This document shows positions 1-10,394 of a DNA stretch of 64,000 bases, one piece after another (the stretch's first letter is position 1; the number at the start of each line of letters is the position of its first letter). The translations under genes and the position numbers were made by a program. The DNA comes from an uncultured Clostridia bacterium (GTDB taxonomy: Bacteria > Bacillota > Clostridia > Oscillospirales > Ruminococcaceae), in contig CANQOC010000009.1 in assembly GCA_947625375.1 (NCBI GenBank), forward strand, positions 1-64,000. The letters are read 5' to 3'. The notes under the pieces were generated by a model. That model was not told where the DNA came from and did no database searches. It saw only the letters and a program-made list of their open reading frames with translations.

Positions 1-90
1 CCTATGAGGCCGCTGAACTTTCTCTCTCCAATCGAATTCTTCTCTTTCAATGTACAAGATCATTGACAAACTGACATGCGCCGCAAAATC

Positions 91-1257
91 TTATTTAATA
101 TAAATCTCCGAAGCCTTTCCGACATCGCCCTCGAGGGTGTAATGAACCGTAAGCGTAATCCCGGCGTCGTCGGCGGTCTCAAAGGTCTGCCGGTCAACAA
201 TCGTTTTGCCCTTTAAGATGTTTTTTTCATAGCTGTCGAGCCGCCGGTAGACCTCATAAAGCGCCTCGGCGGTCGAACGGCTCGTCTCCCTCCGCTCAAT
301 TTCGGTGCATTTATATGTGACGAGCGACACCGGAAGCGTCAAGCCGAACAGCTTTACAGGCTTATCGGTGTGTTCAATCTCGTATTCCGCCTCGGGGTCG
401 AGGATATCCGAAGGAAGCGGGATTTCAAGCTCGAAGAGGGATATAAATCTGCGGCAAAGCGTGCTTTTTCGGACGTTTGTGACTGAGACATAGGGCACTT
501 TAAAGGTGACGGTGTCTTCGTACCGTCCGGTGATATTTGCCAAAGAGTGGTAATATCTCGTCGAAACGCTGCCGTGCTCAATCGCGCCGCTGACAAGTAT
601 TTCGCCTTTATAGACCGCGTCGCCAATCAGCACCTCAAGCTGTCCGACGAGGACCTCGGCGTCGGTGATGACGCAGTCGCGGTCGGCGACGATGTTGCAG
701 GGAATCCGCGTCTTCTCCGTCTTAATCCGCTCGGTGCTCTCGGTGACGTTTACATAAACCACCGAGCCGGAGCTCCCGAGCGACGCCCAAGCGATGCCGT
801 CAGACTGCGTAAAAAGGTCGTTAGAGAGCTTTGTGAAGTTCTGTGCCGACATCTTCGCGCCGGCATACAGTCCCTCTTCACGCAGAATCGTCCGAATCTC
901 GCTTTTAAGCGACTCGTCCGACGTCCCCTTGATTTCGATTTTCAGGACGGTGTTCGAGAGAAAATATATCAGCAGGATTGACAGCGCGAGGCCCGCGTAG
1001 AGGCCGTATCGGCGGAGATATTTCATGACGGTATATACCGCGCCGCGCCGTTCGAGCGTTTCACAGATACAGCCGGACTCCTCGCAGAGCCTTCTGACGC
1101 GCTTTTCATAGCTGCCGAAGGTCGTGAGGTAAACGGTGTCAGACTTAGTGTAAAGCGATATGACTTTACATGTGTGATACAGCTTTTCGACGAGCAGCGG
1201 CGTCTCGAAGCCGTCGATTTTAAGGCTGACACGACCGAGAAACAGCGATTCAATCAT
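91..1257 (-). CDS. yqfD: Sporulation protein YqfD
   Basis: A 388-residue membrane protein of the YqfD family, which in Bacillus belongs to the sigma-E (mother-cell) sporulation regulon; its exact activity is not established. About 85 N-terminal residues precede a single transmembrane segment (roughly residues 87-104), followed by a large domain expected outside the membrane. It lies directly downstream of yqfC, the usual pairing. I chose the ATG at 1257, giving an 8-bp overlap with yqfC and an N-terminus (MIESLFLGRVSLKIDG) like the family; a GTG three codons upstream (1266) is possible and has a slightly better-spaced GAAGG. Confidence 0.9.
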   Translation of the reverse strand: MIESLFLGRVSLKIDGFETPLLVEKLYHTCKVISLYTKSDTVYLTTFGSYEKRVRRLCEESGCICETLERRGAVYTVMKYLRRYGLYAGLALSILLIYFLSNTVLKIEIKGTSDESLKSEIRTILREEGLYAGAKMSAQNFTKLSNDLFTQSDGIAWASLGSSGSVVYVNVTESTERIKTEKTRIPCNIVADRDCVITDAEVLVGQLEVLIGDAVYKGEILVSGAIEHGSVSTRYYHSLANITGRYEDTVTFKVPYVSVTNVRKSTLCRRFISLFELEIPLPSDILDPEAEYEIEHTDKPVKLFGLTLPVSLVTYKCTEIERRETSRSTAEALYEVYRRLDSYEKNILKGKTIVDRQTFETADDAGITLTVHYTLEGDVGKASEIYIK

Positions 1258-1528
1258 CCTTCGCACCCGTCCTTCTATTCAGCTCGACCGAGGTTATCTG
1301 CCCGCTGATTCTGACCGTCCCCTCTTTAAAGCTGCCCATTTCAAGGCCCTCGCCCCAGATTATGACGTCGGAATCGGCCGCCCTGACGCGCACCATAATC
1401 TCGTTGCACTCATAGACGTGGGAGACATTTTCGACCGTGACGAGCCTCCCGCCGGTGACAGTGACGCACATCTCGCGGAAAGTCGCCGCGCGAAGACCGC
1501 CGACAAGCTTTGACCAAACCTCAGACAT
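1250..1528 (-). CDS. yqfC: Sporulation protein YqfC
   Basis: A 92-residue protein of the YqfC family, a small sporulation protein normally co-transcribed with yqfD under sigma-E. Recognised from its size, from the family-like central segment (VTVTGGRLVTVENVSHV, then IWGEGLEM) and from its position immediately before yqfD. The ATG at 1528 has AAAGGA about 9 nt upstream. It diverges from ylbJ across a 95-bp gap. I could not find a convincing sigma-E promoter on this strand; TATAAT is present on the minus strand around 1565 but lacks a good -35. Confidence 0.85.
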   Translation of the reverse strand: MSEVWSKLVGGLRAATFREMCVTVTGGRLVTVENVSHVYECNEIMVRVRAADSDVIIWGEGLEMGSFKEGTVRISGQITSVELNRRTGAKDD

Positions 1529-1564
1529 AGCAAAATTTTCCTTTCAAGCCTGTTCATTGTTAAA

Positions 1565-1593
1565 TTATACTCGGCTTTTGTCCGGCATAGAAT
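1565..1593 (+). promoter_or_regulatory. Candidate sigma-E-type promoter for ylbJ
   Basis: TTATACT (1565-1571), a 14-bp spacer and CATAGAAT (1586-1593) fit the sigma-E consensus (about kmATATT, 14 bp, CATACAnT) with few mismatches. It lies 30 bp before the ylbJ start, and GGAGG is at 1612-1616. Bacillus ylbJ (spoVV) is expressed in the mother cell under sigma-E, so the assignment is consistent, but it rests on pattern matching alone. Confidence 0.5.
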
Positions 1594-1623
1594 TGGAAAG
1601 ACAAACTATTCGGAGGCGATTGT

Positions 1624-2628
1624 GTGAAGAAAAAAGCCTTTACAGATACTGTCGCGACTGCGGTGCTGATACTTATCGGGGCGATGCTGATTCTGCGCCA
1701 AAAGGAGGTCAGCGCGGCGGTGGTCGAGGCGCTGAAAAGCTGTGCATACCGCATCATTCCGTCGCTTTTCGCGATGACGGTTGTGTCGGGAGCGATATCA
1801 AAAAGCGGCGTTCTGTCGGTCGTGACGCGGCACACAAGGCTATCTCCCGATGTCGCCGCGGCGCTCGTCTTTGGGAACATCGGCGGATACCCCATCGGCG
1901 CAAAGCTCCTTTCGGACGCTGTCGACGCGAAAAGGCTAACGCCTTTACAGGCTGGTCGCGCGCTCTGCTTCTGCTACAACTGCGGACCGGCGTTTGCGGT
2001 CGGAGTCGCGGGTGCCGCGCTGTTCGGGAACGCAAGCTTCGGACTTGCCGCGTTCCTTTCCTGCGTGATGTCAAACCTGACTCTGTTCGCGATATATCTC
2101 ATCTTCAACAATGACACCGCGCCGGCCGAAATGCCGCAAATCCGCGGGTTTTCAAGCTCACTCATGACCGAGAGCGTCAGGGACGCGACGTCGGCGATGA
2201 TGACCGTCTGCCCGATGATTGTCTTCTTCTCGGCGCTGAAGGCCGTCCTTGAAGCTTCATTTCCGGCGCTGGCGGACATCGGACTTCTGCCGCCGGTGCT
2301 TGAAATATCGAATATATCAGCTTGTAAAGGCGTATCGCTTGTCGCGGCTGCCGCTTTCCTCGGATTCGGCGGAATATGCGTGCATATGCAGGTTATCGCC
2401 ATCATCGGTGGAAGATTCAGCGTAAAGCAGTTTTACTTTACGCGGCTTATTCAGCTCCCCCTCTGCGCGCTCTACGCCTTTATCTTCGGAAAGATTTTCG
2501 AGCGACTCGGAATCGTCTGCGAAGCGGCGACAAAAATAAGGCTGAGCCAAAGCTCGAGCCTTATTCCGATAATCTGTGTCGCGGCGATGGTTTTTATAAC
2601 CGTCCGGGACGGCAAAACTATCCGCTGA
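1624..2628 (+). CDS. ylbJ: Sporulation integral membrane protein YlbJ (SpoVV-like)
   Basis: A 334-residue polytopic membrane protein with about eight hydrophobic segments and the Gly-rich Gate/nucleoside-recognition-like signature (VFGNIGGYPIGAKLL near residue 80, CYNCGPAFAVG near 115). Members of this family are sporulation proteins; B. subtilis YlbJ/SpoVV has been implicated in moving dipicolinic acid across the outer forespore membrane from the mother cell. GTG start at 1624 with GGAGG 7 nt upstream. It is one of only three plus-strand genes here, and its last 11 bp overlap the 3' end of gatB on the other strand. Confidence 0.88.
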   Translation: MKKKAFTDTVATAVLILIGAMLILRQKEVSAAVVEALKSCAYRIIPSLFAMTVVSGAISKSGVLSVVTRHTRLSPDVAAALVFGNIGGYPIGAKLLSDAVDAKRLTPLQAGRALCFCYNCGPAFAVGVAGAALFGNASFGLAAFLSCVMSNLTLFAIYLIFNNDTAPAEMPQIRGFSSSLMTESVRDATSAMMTVCPMIVFFSALKAVLEASFPALADIGLLPPVLEISNISACKGVSLVAAAAFLGFGGICVHMQVIAIIGGRFSVKQFYFTRLIQLPLCALYAFIFGKIFERLGIVCEAATKIRLSQSSSLIPIICVAAMVFITVRDGKTIR

Positions 2629-4057
2629 TTTTTTTGAGTATGATTTCCTTCATCGCGCCGGGGTTCGCCTTGCCCTTCGAGAGCTTCATGCACTGCCCGA
2701 CAAGGTAGCCGAGGGCATTGGTCTTTCCGCCGAGATAGTCCGCGACCGACTTTTCGTTGGCCGCCAAGACCTCGTCGGCGATGGCTTCGAGAGCGGATTC
2801 GTCCGAAACCTGTGCCAACCCCTTCTCCTCGACAATCGACAGTATATCGCGGTCTTCCTTTATGATGATGTCGAAGACGGTTTTTCCGGCGGCGGTCGAA
2901 ATCTTTCCGTCGGCAATCAGACCGACGAGCTCGGACATCTTTTCGGGCGTCAGCTTTGTGTCCTCAATCGCCGTGCCCTCGTTCATGAACTTCGATATCT
3001 CGCCGAGGACCCAGTTTGAGAGGATTTTCGGCGATTTACAGCCGGCGGCGATGCACTTTTCAAAGAATTCCGACTTTTCGATGACGTCGACAATCATCGA
3101 CGCGTCATACCTGCCGATGCCGTAGTCGTTGACATAGCGCATTATCTTTGCGTTCGGAAGCTCGGGAAGCGTTGCCTTAAGCTCGGCGACCTTTTCCTCG
3201 GGGACGACGATGGTGAGGAGGTCGGGCTCGGGGAAATAGCGGTAGTCCTGCGCGTCCTCCTTGCTTCTCATCGCGACGCTCTCGCCGAGCTGGTCGTCCC
3301 AGCGGCGGGTCTCCTGTACAATCGTTCTTCCGGCCTCAAGCTCGCTGATTTGGCGCCGCGCCTCGAATTCGATTCCCTTGACGACCGTCGAGAAGCTGTT
3401 GACGTTTTTCATCTCACAGCGTGTACCGAACGGCTCGCCCGGCTTATGGACCGAGACGTTTACGTCGCAGCGAATCGACCCCTCCTGCATCTTGCAGTCC
3501 GAAATGTCGATATATTTGAGTATCGAGCGGATTGTCTCGAGATAAGCCTTTGCCTCCTCCGCACTTCTGAGGTCGGGGCGGGATACAATCTCGATAAGCG
3601 GCACTCCGCAGCGATTGAAGTCGACAAGCGACCCCTCGAATTTGTCGGAATGAAGGAGCTTTCCGGCGTCCTCCTCGATGTGAATTCTCTCGACGCCGAT
3701 TCGCTTTACGTCGCCGTTATCCATGATTACGTCGAGATATCCGTCGTGACAGAGCGGGATATCCGCCTGTGAAATCTGGTACGATTTCGGGAGGTCGGGA
3801 TAAAAGTAGTTCTTTCTGTCCTGCTTGCAGATGCGGTTGATTGAGCAGTTCAGCGCATGACCCATCTTTATCGCGTATTCAACGACCTTTTCGTTGAGCG
3901 TCGGAAGCGTTCCGGGCATTCCGAGGCATATCGGACAAACCTGTGTATTAACCTCGAGGCCGAAGGAGTTGCGGCAGCTGCAATAAATCTTTGTCTTGGT
4001 GTTAAGCTCGGCGTGGACCTCAAGTCCGACGACGACTTCATAGCCGTTTATAAGCAT
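2618..4057 (-). CDS. gatB: Asp-tRNA(Asn)/Glu-tRNA(Gln) amidotransferase subunit B
   Basis: GatB, 479 residues, the tRNA-binding kinase subunit of GatCAB. It phosphorylates the carboxylate of Glu on misacylated tRNA(Gln) (and Asp on tRNA(Asn)) before amidation. The N-terminus has the signature VVGLEVHAEL and a CSCR...CPICLGMPGTLP zinc-site pattern; the C-terminus is the YqeY/tail domain ending at ILKKISG. Third gene of gatC-gatA-gatB. I chose the ATG at 4057 because AAGGAGTGA lies 8 nt upstream; the GTG at 4066 sits directly against that site. Its presence implies at least one of GlnRS or AsnRS may be missing. Confidence 0.97.
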   Translation of the reverse strand: MLINGYEVVVGLEVHAELNTKTKIYCSCRNSFGLEVNTQVCPICLGMPGTLPTLNEKVVEYAIKMGHALNCSINRICKQDRKNYFYPDLPKSYQISQADIPLCHDGYLDVIMDNGDVKRIGVERIHIEEDAGKLLHSDKFEGSLVDFNRCGVPLIEIVSRPDLRSAEEAKAYLETIRSILKYIDISDCKMQEGSIRCDVNVSVHKPGEPFGTRCEMKNVNSFSTVVKGIEFEARRQISELEAGRTIVQETRRWDDQLGESVAMRSKEDAQDYRYFPEPDLLTIVVPEEKVAELKATLPELPNAKIMRYVNDYGIGRYDASMIVDVIEKSEFFEKCIAAGCKSPKILSNWVLGEISKFMNEGTAIEDTKLTPEKMSELVGLIADGKISTAAGKTVFDIIIKEDRDILSIVEEKGLAQVSDESALEAIADEVLAANEKSVADYLGGKTNALGYLVGQCMKLSKGKANPGAMKEIILKKISG

Positions 4058-4073
4058 TTCCGTCACTCCTTTC

Positions 4074-5531
4074 TCAAAGCTCGGGGCGTCTGAACTCGCC
4101 GAAGGCGCGCTGGTGCGCGAGGGCGGTGTTCAGAACGGTCTGTTCATCAAATTTCCTGCCGATAATCTGCATACCGTAGGGCAGACCCTTGGCGGAATAT
4201 CCGCAGGGCACGCTTACCGCCGGAAGTCCCGCGATATTAACGGTTACGGTGCAGATGTCGGCGGCATACATCGAAAGCGGGTCGCCGGTCTTTTCGCCGA
4301 TGCCGAACGCCTCGAACGGCGACGTCGGGGTGACGATGACGTCGACACTGCTGAAAGCGTCGCTGAATTCCTGCTGAATTCGCTTTTGAAGGAGCTTCGC
4401 CTTTTTATAGTACGCGTCGTAATAGCCGGAGCTGAGCACAAAGGTTCCGAGCATTATTCTTCTCTTGACCTCGCGCCCGAAGCCTTCGCTGCGGGTTTTT
4501 TCGTACATGTCGATGAGTCCGTCGCAGTCCTTAGCGCGGTAGCCGTACTTTACGCCGTCGAATCTCGCAAGGTTGGACGAAGCCTCGGCACAGGCAATGA
4601 TGTAGTACGCCGAAAGCGCGTATCCCGTCGACGGGAGGGAAATCGGAACGGCCTTCGCTCCCCTCTTTTCAAGCTCCCTGACCGCTGTCATGACCGCCTC
4701 GGCGACCTCGTGCTTGACTCCGCTGCCGAAATATTCGGACGGGATTCCGATTTTAAGTCCCGCGACGCTGTCGTTAAGACCGTCGAAGAGGGACGCATAG
4801 CTGCGGTCTGCGCTCGTCGCGTCCATCGGGTCGTGCCCCTGAATTTCGTCCTGTAAAAGCGCGACGTCTTCGACACAGCGCCCAATCGGCCCGATTTGGT
4901 CAAGCGACGAAGCGAAAGCGACGAGGCCGTATCTCGAAACACTGCCGTATGTCGGCTTAAGTCCGACCACGCCGCAGAGCGACGACGGCTGACGGATTGA
5001 CCCGCCGGTGTCCGAGCCGAGCGCGACGACCGCCTCACAGCTTGACACAGCTGCCGCCGAGCCTCCCGACGAACCGCCGGGGACACAGCCGAGGTTGAAC
5101 GGGTTCTTTGTCGTCTTGAAGTACGAGTTCTCGGTGGACGAGCCCATCGCGAATTCGTCCATATTGAGCTTGCCGGAAAATACGCATCCCGCCGCCTCAA
5201 GCTTGTCCGCGACGGTGGCGTTAAATACCGGAACGTAGTTTTCAAGCATCTTTGATGCACAGGTGGTCGCGATGCCGGTCGTCGAGATATTGTCCTTGAT
5301 TCCGACCGGAATTCCGCAGAGGCGGGAGGTATTCTTCCCCGCCGCAATCATTCCGTCGGCGGCGTCCGCCATTTTAAGCGCGGCTTCGCGGTCGCGGGAG
5401 AGATACGCCTCGACCTTTTGGTCGACCTCGTCCGCGCGGACAAATACCGCCTCGGTCAGCTCGCGCGAGGATATCTCTTTGTTCCTAAGCATCTCCGAGA
5501 GCTTATACGCCGGAAATTCATAAAGTTTCAT
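4074..5531 (-). CDS. gatA: Asp-tRNA(Asn)/Glu-tRNA(Gln) amidotransferase subunit A
   Basis: GatA, 485 residues, the glutaminase subunit that releases ammonia from glutamine for GatB. Amidase-signature catalytic triad elements are visible: GIKDNIS (Lys), PGGSSGGSAAAV (cis-Ser) and GSDTGGSIRQP (nucleophile Ser region). Full length for the family. ATG at 5531 with GGGGAG just upstream; 15-bp gap from gatC and 16-bp gap to gatB, so one operon. Confidence 0.97.
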   Translation of the reverse strand: MKLYEFPAYKLSEMLRNKEISSRELTEAVFVRADEVDQKVEAYLSRDREAALKMADAADGMIAAGKNTSRLCGIPVGIKDNISTTGIATTCASKMLENYVPVFNATVADKLEAAGCVFSGKLNMDEFAMGSSTENSYFKTTKNPFNLGCVPGGSSGGSAAAVSSCEAVVALGSDTGGSIRQPSSLCGVVGLKPTYGSVSRYGLVAFASSLDQIGPIGRCVEDVALLQDEIQGHDPMDATSADRSYASLFDGLNDSVAGLKIGIPSEYFGSGVKHEVAEAVMTAVRELEKRGAKAVPISLPSTGYALSAYYIIACAEASSNLARFDGVKYGYRAKDCDGLIDMYEKTRSEGFGREVKRRIMLGTFVLSSGYYDAYYKKAKLLQKRIQQEFSDAFSSVDVIVTPTSPFEAFGIGEKTGDPLSMYAADICTVTVNIAGLPAVSVPCGYSAKGLPYGMQIIGRKFDEQTVLNTALAHQRAFGEFRRPEL

Positions 5532-5546
5532 ACTACCGCTCCCCTC

Positions 5547-5816
5547 TTATTCAACCGTCTTCGGCACGACGACACAGCCAGCGACCGTCTTCGGCGCATT
5601 TTTGAGCATTTCGTCGCGGGGGATTCTCTTCCCCTCAATCTCGTCCGAGCGAAGGGTCATGGCGTTGTCGGGGTCAACCGTAAGCTCGTCGCTGATGTCG
5701 GGCATCGCCTCGACCATCGCGATGATGTCCGCCATCTCTTTTTCATAGCCGCTAAGCTCGCTGTCGTCAATTCTCAGTCTTGACAGCTTTGCGATATGCC
5801 TGATGTCGATTTCCAT
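5547..5816 (-). CDS. gatC: Asp-tRNA(Asn)/Glu-tRNA(Gln) amidotransferase subunit C
   Basis: GatC, 89 residues, the small subunit that wraps round GatA and stabilises GatAB. The opening helix (DIRHIAKLSRLRI) and the DELTVDPDNAMTLRSDE segment are typical. ATG at 5816 preceded by GGAGGAATATT. It follows ligA by 21 bp and opens the gatCAB cluster. Confidence 0.95.
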   Translation of the reverse strand: MEIDIRHIAKLSRLRIDDSELSGYEKEMADIIAMVEAMPDISDELTVDPDNAMTLRSDEIEGKRIPRDEMLKNAPKTVAGCVVVPKTVE

Positions 5817-5837
5817 AATATTCCTCCGAAAATATAT

Positions 5838-7832
<1,995 letters not shown>

Positions 7833-8480
7833 CTAATCCACAAAAGCACAGCCGGACGGAACGTCGCCGACGATAACCGTCTGTGCAAGAACATAGTCCT
7901 GAGTGACCGTGAATTCCGACATTCTCGGCGGAAGATAGACGCTGACCCTTGCGCTGACCCTCAGCGCGATTTCGTGCCGCGACTGATTGATTCCGACCGA
8001 CTCGAACGACGAAAGAACCTCGATATCCGGAACCGCGGATTCGCTGATTCTAAGGTATATCGCGGGTCCCCTCGCGCTGAGCGATACGTCGTCGAAAAGG
8101 CTTCCGACCGGAACCCTTATCTTCGCCGAGCGGAGCTTTCCGAGATTTTTATTGAGCTCGGAGAGGCAGTCTATCTTCATTCGCGTCATCTCGGCGCTGT
8201 TGTATTCAACCGAAGTGACCGCGCCCTCTGAGTTGTACCCAAGCCTCACGAGGTCGGAATATCCGATGTCGCGGTCCTTGAAAAAATCCGACACGGTGCT
8301 GTTGATAACGTCGAGCACCGCGCTGCTGCCGTAGCTTTCGGCAAGCCGCAAGCTCACCGGCTTTATCCTTTGATTCAGCGCATAGACCAGCGCGATACAA
8401 AGGACGGCAATCCCGCATATCGCGAAAAACCTTCGATTGCGGCGGTTTATACCGGTTTTTGCTGACCTGTGTCTTCTCAA
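7833..8480 (-). CDS. yunB: Sporulation protein YunB
   Basis: A 215-residue YunB-family protein, a sigma-E-dependent sporulation protein in Bacillus needed for efficient spore formation; biochemical role unknown. One N-terminal membrane anchor (FFAICGIAVLCIALVYAL) precedes an extracytoplasmic domain with VRVPVGSLF-like motifs typical of the family. I prefer the TTG at 8480, preceded by an extended ribosome site GGGGGTGAT (8484-8492). The ATG at 8516 is in frame but lies inside a perfect hairpin and has no ribosome site. Confidence 0.85.
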   Translation of the reverse strand: MRRHRSAKTGINRRNRRFFAICGIAVLCIALVYALNQRIKPVSLRLAESYGSSAVLDVINSTVSDFFKDRDIGYSDLVRLGYNSEGAVTSVEYNSAEMTRMKIDCLSELNKNLGKLRSAKIRVPVGSLFDDVSLSARGPAIYLRISESAVPDIEVLSSFESVGINQSRHEIALRVSARVSVYLPPRMSEFTVTQDYVLAQTVIVGDVPSGCAFVD

Positions 8481-8492
8481 TCTATCACCCCC

Positions 8493-8522
8493 GCCCTGAT
8501 GATATTTTATGTTCATCAGGGC
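8493..8522. repeat. 10-bp perfect inverted repeat upstream of yunB
   Basis: GCCCTGATGA (8493-8502) and TCATCAGGGC (8513-8522) pair exactly around a 10-nt AT-rich loop. It lies 21 nt past the transketolase stop and directly against the yunB ribosome site. There is no U-tract on either strand, so it is not a classical terminator. On the minus strand the loop reads CATAAAAT, which resembles a sigma-E -10 element. It could be an operator, a partial terminator or a processing site. Confidence 0.6.
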
Positions 8523-8542
8523 GGAAAAGTGAAAAGTTTCAG

Positions 8543-9490
8543 TTATTTTTCGGCAACAGCCTTCTTGACGGTCGCGACGATGTTTTCGCTGCTGAGTCCG
8601 AATTCTTTAAGGAGGTCGGCGGCGGGTCCGGAGTGTCCGAAGACGTCGTTCACGCCGATTCTCACGACCTTTACGGGACATTCCTCACAAACGGCCTCGC
8701 AGACCGCGGCGCCGAGTCCGCCGATAATGCTGTGCTCCTCGGCGGTGACGATAAGTCCGGTCTCCTTCGCGGCCTTGACGACAAGCTCCTTGTCGAGCGG
8801 CTTTATGGTGTGAATGTTTATGACCCTTGCGCTGATGCCGTCGTTTTTAAGCTCTTCGGCGGCCTTGATTGCCTCATAGACCATCAGTCCGGTGGCGATA
8901 ATGGTGACGTCGCTGCCGTCACGAAGCTGTACGCCCTTGCCGATTTCAAACTTATAGGTGGCGGGGTCGTTGAAAATCGGCACCGCAAGCCTTCCGAAGC
9001 GGATATAAACCGGTCCGTCGTGGAGGATTGCCGCCTCGACCGCGGCCCTTGCCTCGGTGTCGTCGGCGGGGTTGATGACGGTCATTCCGGGGATTGTGCG
9101 CATTAAGGCAAGGTCCTCGTTGCACTGGTGGGTCGCGCCGTCTTCACCGACCGAAATTCCGGCGTGAGTCGCGCCGATTTTTACGTTGAGGTGAGGATAG
9201 CCGATTGAGTTTCTGACGATTTCATATGCCCTTCCGGCGGCGAACATCGCGAACGACGACGCAAAGGGAATCTTTCCGGTCGAAGCCATACCGGCGGCAA
9301 TGCCCATCATGTCCGCCTCTGCGATTCCGCAGTCGATATGCCTGTCCGGGAACTTTTTCTTAAAGATGCCGGTCTTGGTGGCGCCGGCAAGGTCGGCGTC
9401 AAGGACATAGAGGTTTTCGTATTTATCTCCGAGAGCGGCAAGCGCTTCGCCGTAGCTCTCTCGGGTAGCCTTTTTAACTAAATCTGCCAT
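8543..9490 (-). CDS. Transketolase, C-terminal subunit
   Basis: A 315-residue protein equal to the pyrimidine-binding plus C-terminal halves of transketolase. It pairs with the N-terminal subunit encoded 3 bp upstream to form a two-piece transketolase of the pentose phosphate pathway (transfer of C2 units between ketose and aldose phosphates). The segment with CGIAEADMMGIAAGMA carries the Glu that activates thiamine pyrophosphate. Split transketolases are common in Clostridia and archaea, so this is a family feature and not a broken gene. Dxs-like enzymes are related, but a separate full-length dxs lies at 35-37 kb. Confidence 0.94.
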   Translation of the reverse strand: MADLVKKATRESYGEALAALGDKYENLYVLDADLAGATKTGIFKKKFPDRHIDCGIAEADMMGIAAGMASTGKIPFASSFAMFAAGRAYEIVRNSIGYPHLNVKIGATHAGISVGEDGATHQCNEDLALMRTIPGMTVINPADDTEARAAVEAAILHDGPVYIRFGRLAVPIFNDPATYKFEIGKGVQLRDGSDVTIIATGLMVYEAIKAAEELKNDGISARVINIHTIKPLDKELVVKAAKETGLIVTAEEHSIIGGLGAAVCEAVCEECPVKVVRIGVNDVFGHSGPAADLLKEFGLSSENIVATVKKAVAEK

Positions 9491-9493
9491 AAA

Positions 9494-10336
9494 TTATCCC
9501 TCCAATTCTTTAAGCTGAGCCTTTAGCTCGGACATAGCCTGTTCATACTGCTCGGTGTTGGGGGCGGAGCCGTGCCACGACACCTGATTCTCCATGTATG
9601 ATACGCCCTTGCCCTTAACGCTGGTCTGGATAATGACCGTAGGCTGATTTACGATGGTCTCGGCCTCGTTGAACGCCTTTTCGATTGAATCGAAGTCGTG
9701 CGCGTCCATCGTCACAACGTGCCACCCGAACGCCTTAAACTTTTCGTCGATGGGATAGGGAGAGCATACGTCGCTGATTTTGCCGTCAATCTGGAGTCCG
9801 TTGTTGTCGACGACGGCTACAAGGTTGTCGAGCTTGTAGTGAGCGGCAAACATAGCCGCCTCCCAAACCTGTCCCTCTTCAAGCTCGCCGTCGCCCAGAA
9901 CGGCATATACGTTATAGGTGTCGCCCGAAAGCTTTGCGGAAAGAGCCATGCCGCAGGCGGCGGAAATTCCCTGTCCGAGCGAGCCGGTGGTCATGTCGAC
10001 GCCTGGGATATGCTTCATATCGGGGTGCCCCTGAAGCCTTGCGCCGATATGACGCAGAGTTTTGAGCTCTTCGACCGGGAAGAATCCGCGGTGCGCAAGA
10101 ACAGAATAGAGCGCGGGAGCAGTGTGCCCCTTAGAGAGTACAAAGCGGTCCCTGTCGGGGAGCTTGGGGTTGTCGGGATATACATGAAGCTTTGCAAAAT
10201 AAAGATAGGTCAGGGTATCGGCGATAGAGAGCGAGCCGCCGGGGTGACCGCTCTTGGCGTTATAAACGCCCTCGATAATGCCCATTCTGACCTTGCAGGC
10301 TGTGATTTGCAGCTGCTTTTTCAGTAATTCATCCAT
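9494..10336 (-). CDS. Transketolase, N-terminal (TPP-binding) subunit
   Basis: A 280-residue N-terminal transketolase half binding the diphosphate of TPP: the GDG...NN motif reads LGDGELEEG ... DNNGL (about residues 148-180), with SKGHTAPALY and HPDMKHIPGVDMTTGSLGQG also characteristic. ATG at 10336 with CGGAGGTT upstream. It forms a two-gene unit with the C-terminal subunit. The 58-bp gap to the preceding HAD gene contains no clear promoter by eye. Confidence 0.94.
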   Translation of the reverse strand: MDELLKKQLQITACKVRMGIIEGVYNAKSGHPGGSLSIADTLTYLYFAKLHVYPDNPKLPDRDRFVLSKGHTAPALYSVLAHRGFFPVEELKTLRHIGARLQGHPDMKHIPGVDMTTGSLGQGISAACGMALSAKLSGDTYNVYAVLGDGELEEGQVWEAAMFAAHYKLDNLVAVVDNNGLQIDGKISDVCSPYPIDEKFKAFGWHVVTMDAHDFDSIEKAFNEAETIVNQPTVIIQTSVKGKGVSYMENQVSWHGSAPNTEQYEQAMSELKAQLKELEG

Positions 10337-10394
10337 TTTTATAACCTCCGTTTATGTGTTTATTTACAGCAATACTGACCTTCTTGCCATACTT

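Noticed and set aside
1..90. A minus-strand frame beginning at an ATG near 63 and running off the left edge (ILYIEREEFDWREKVQRPH)
   Set aside because: No ribosome site precedes it, its Arg/Glu codons (AGA, GAA) differ from the neighbours, and fewer than 25 codons are visible. It also does not match phoH, which often follows yqfD.
8543..10336. Broken transketolase (frameshift) interpretation
   Set aside because: The two halves have separate starts and ribosome sites and the split form is a known stable arrangement.
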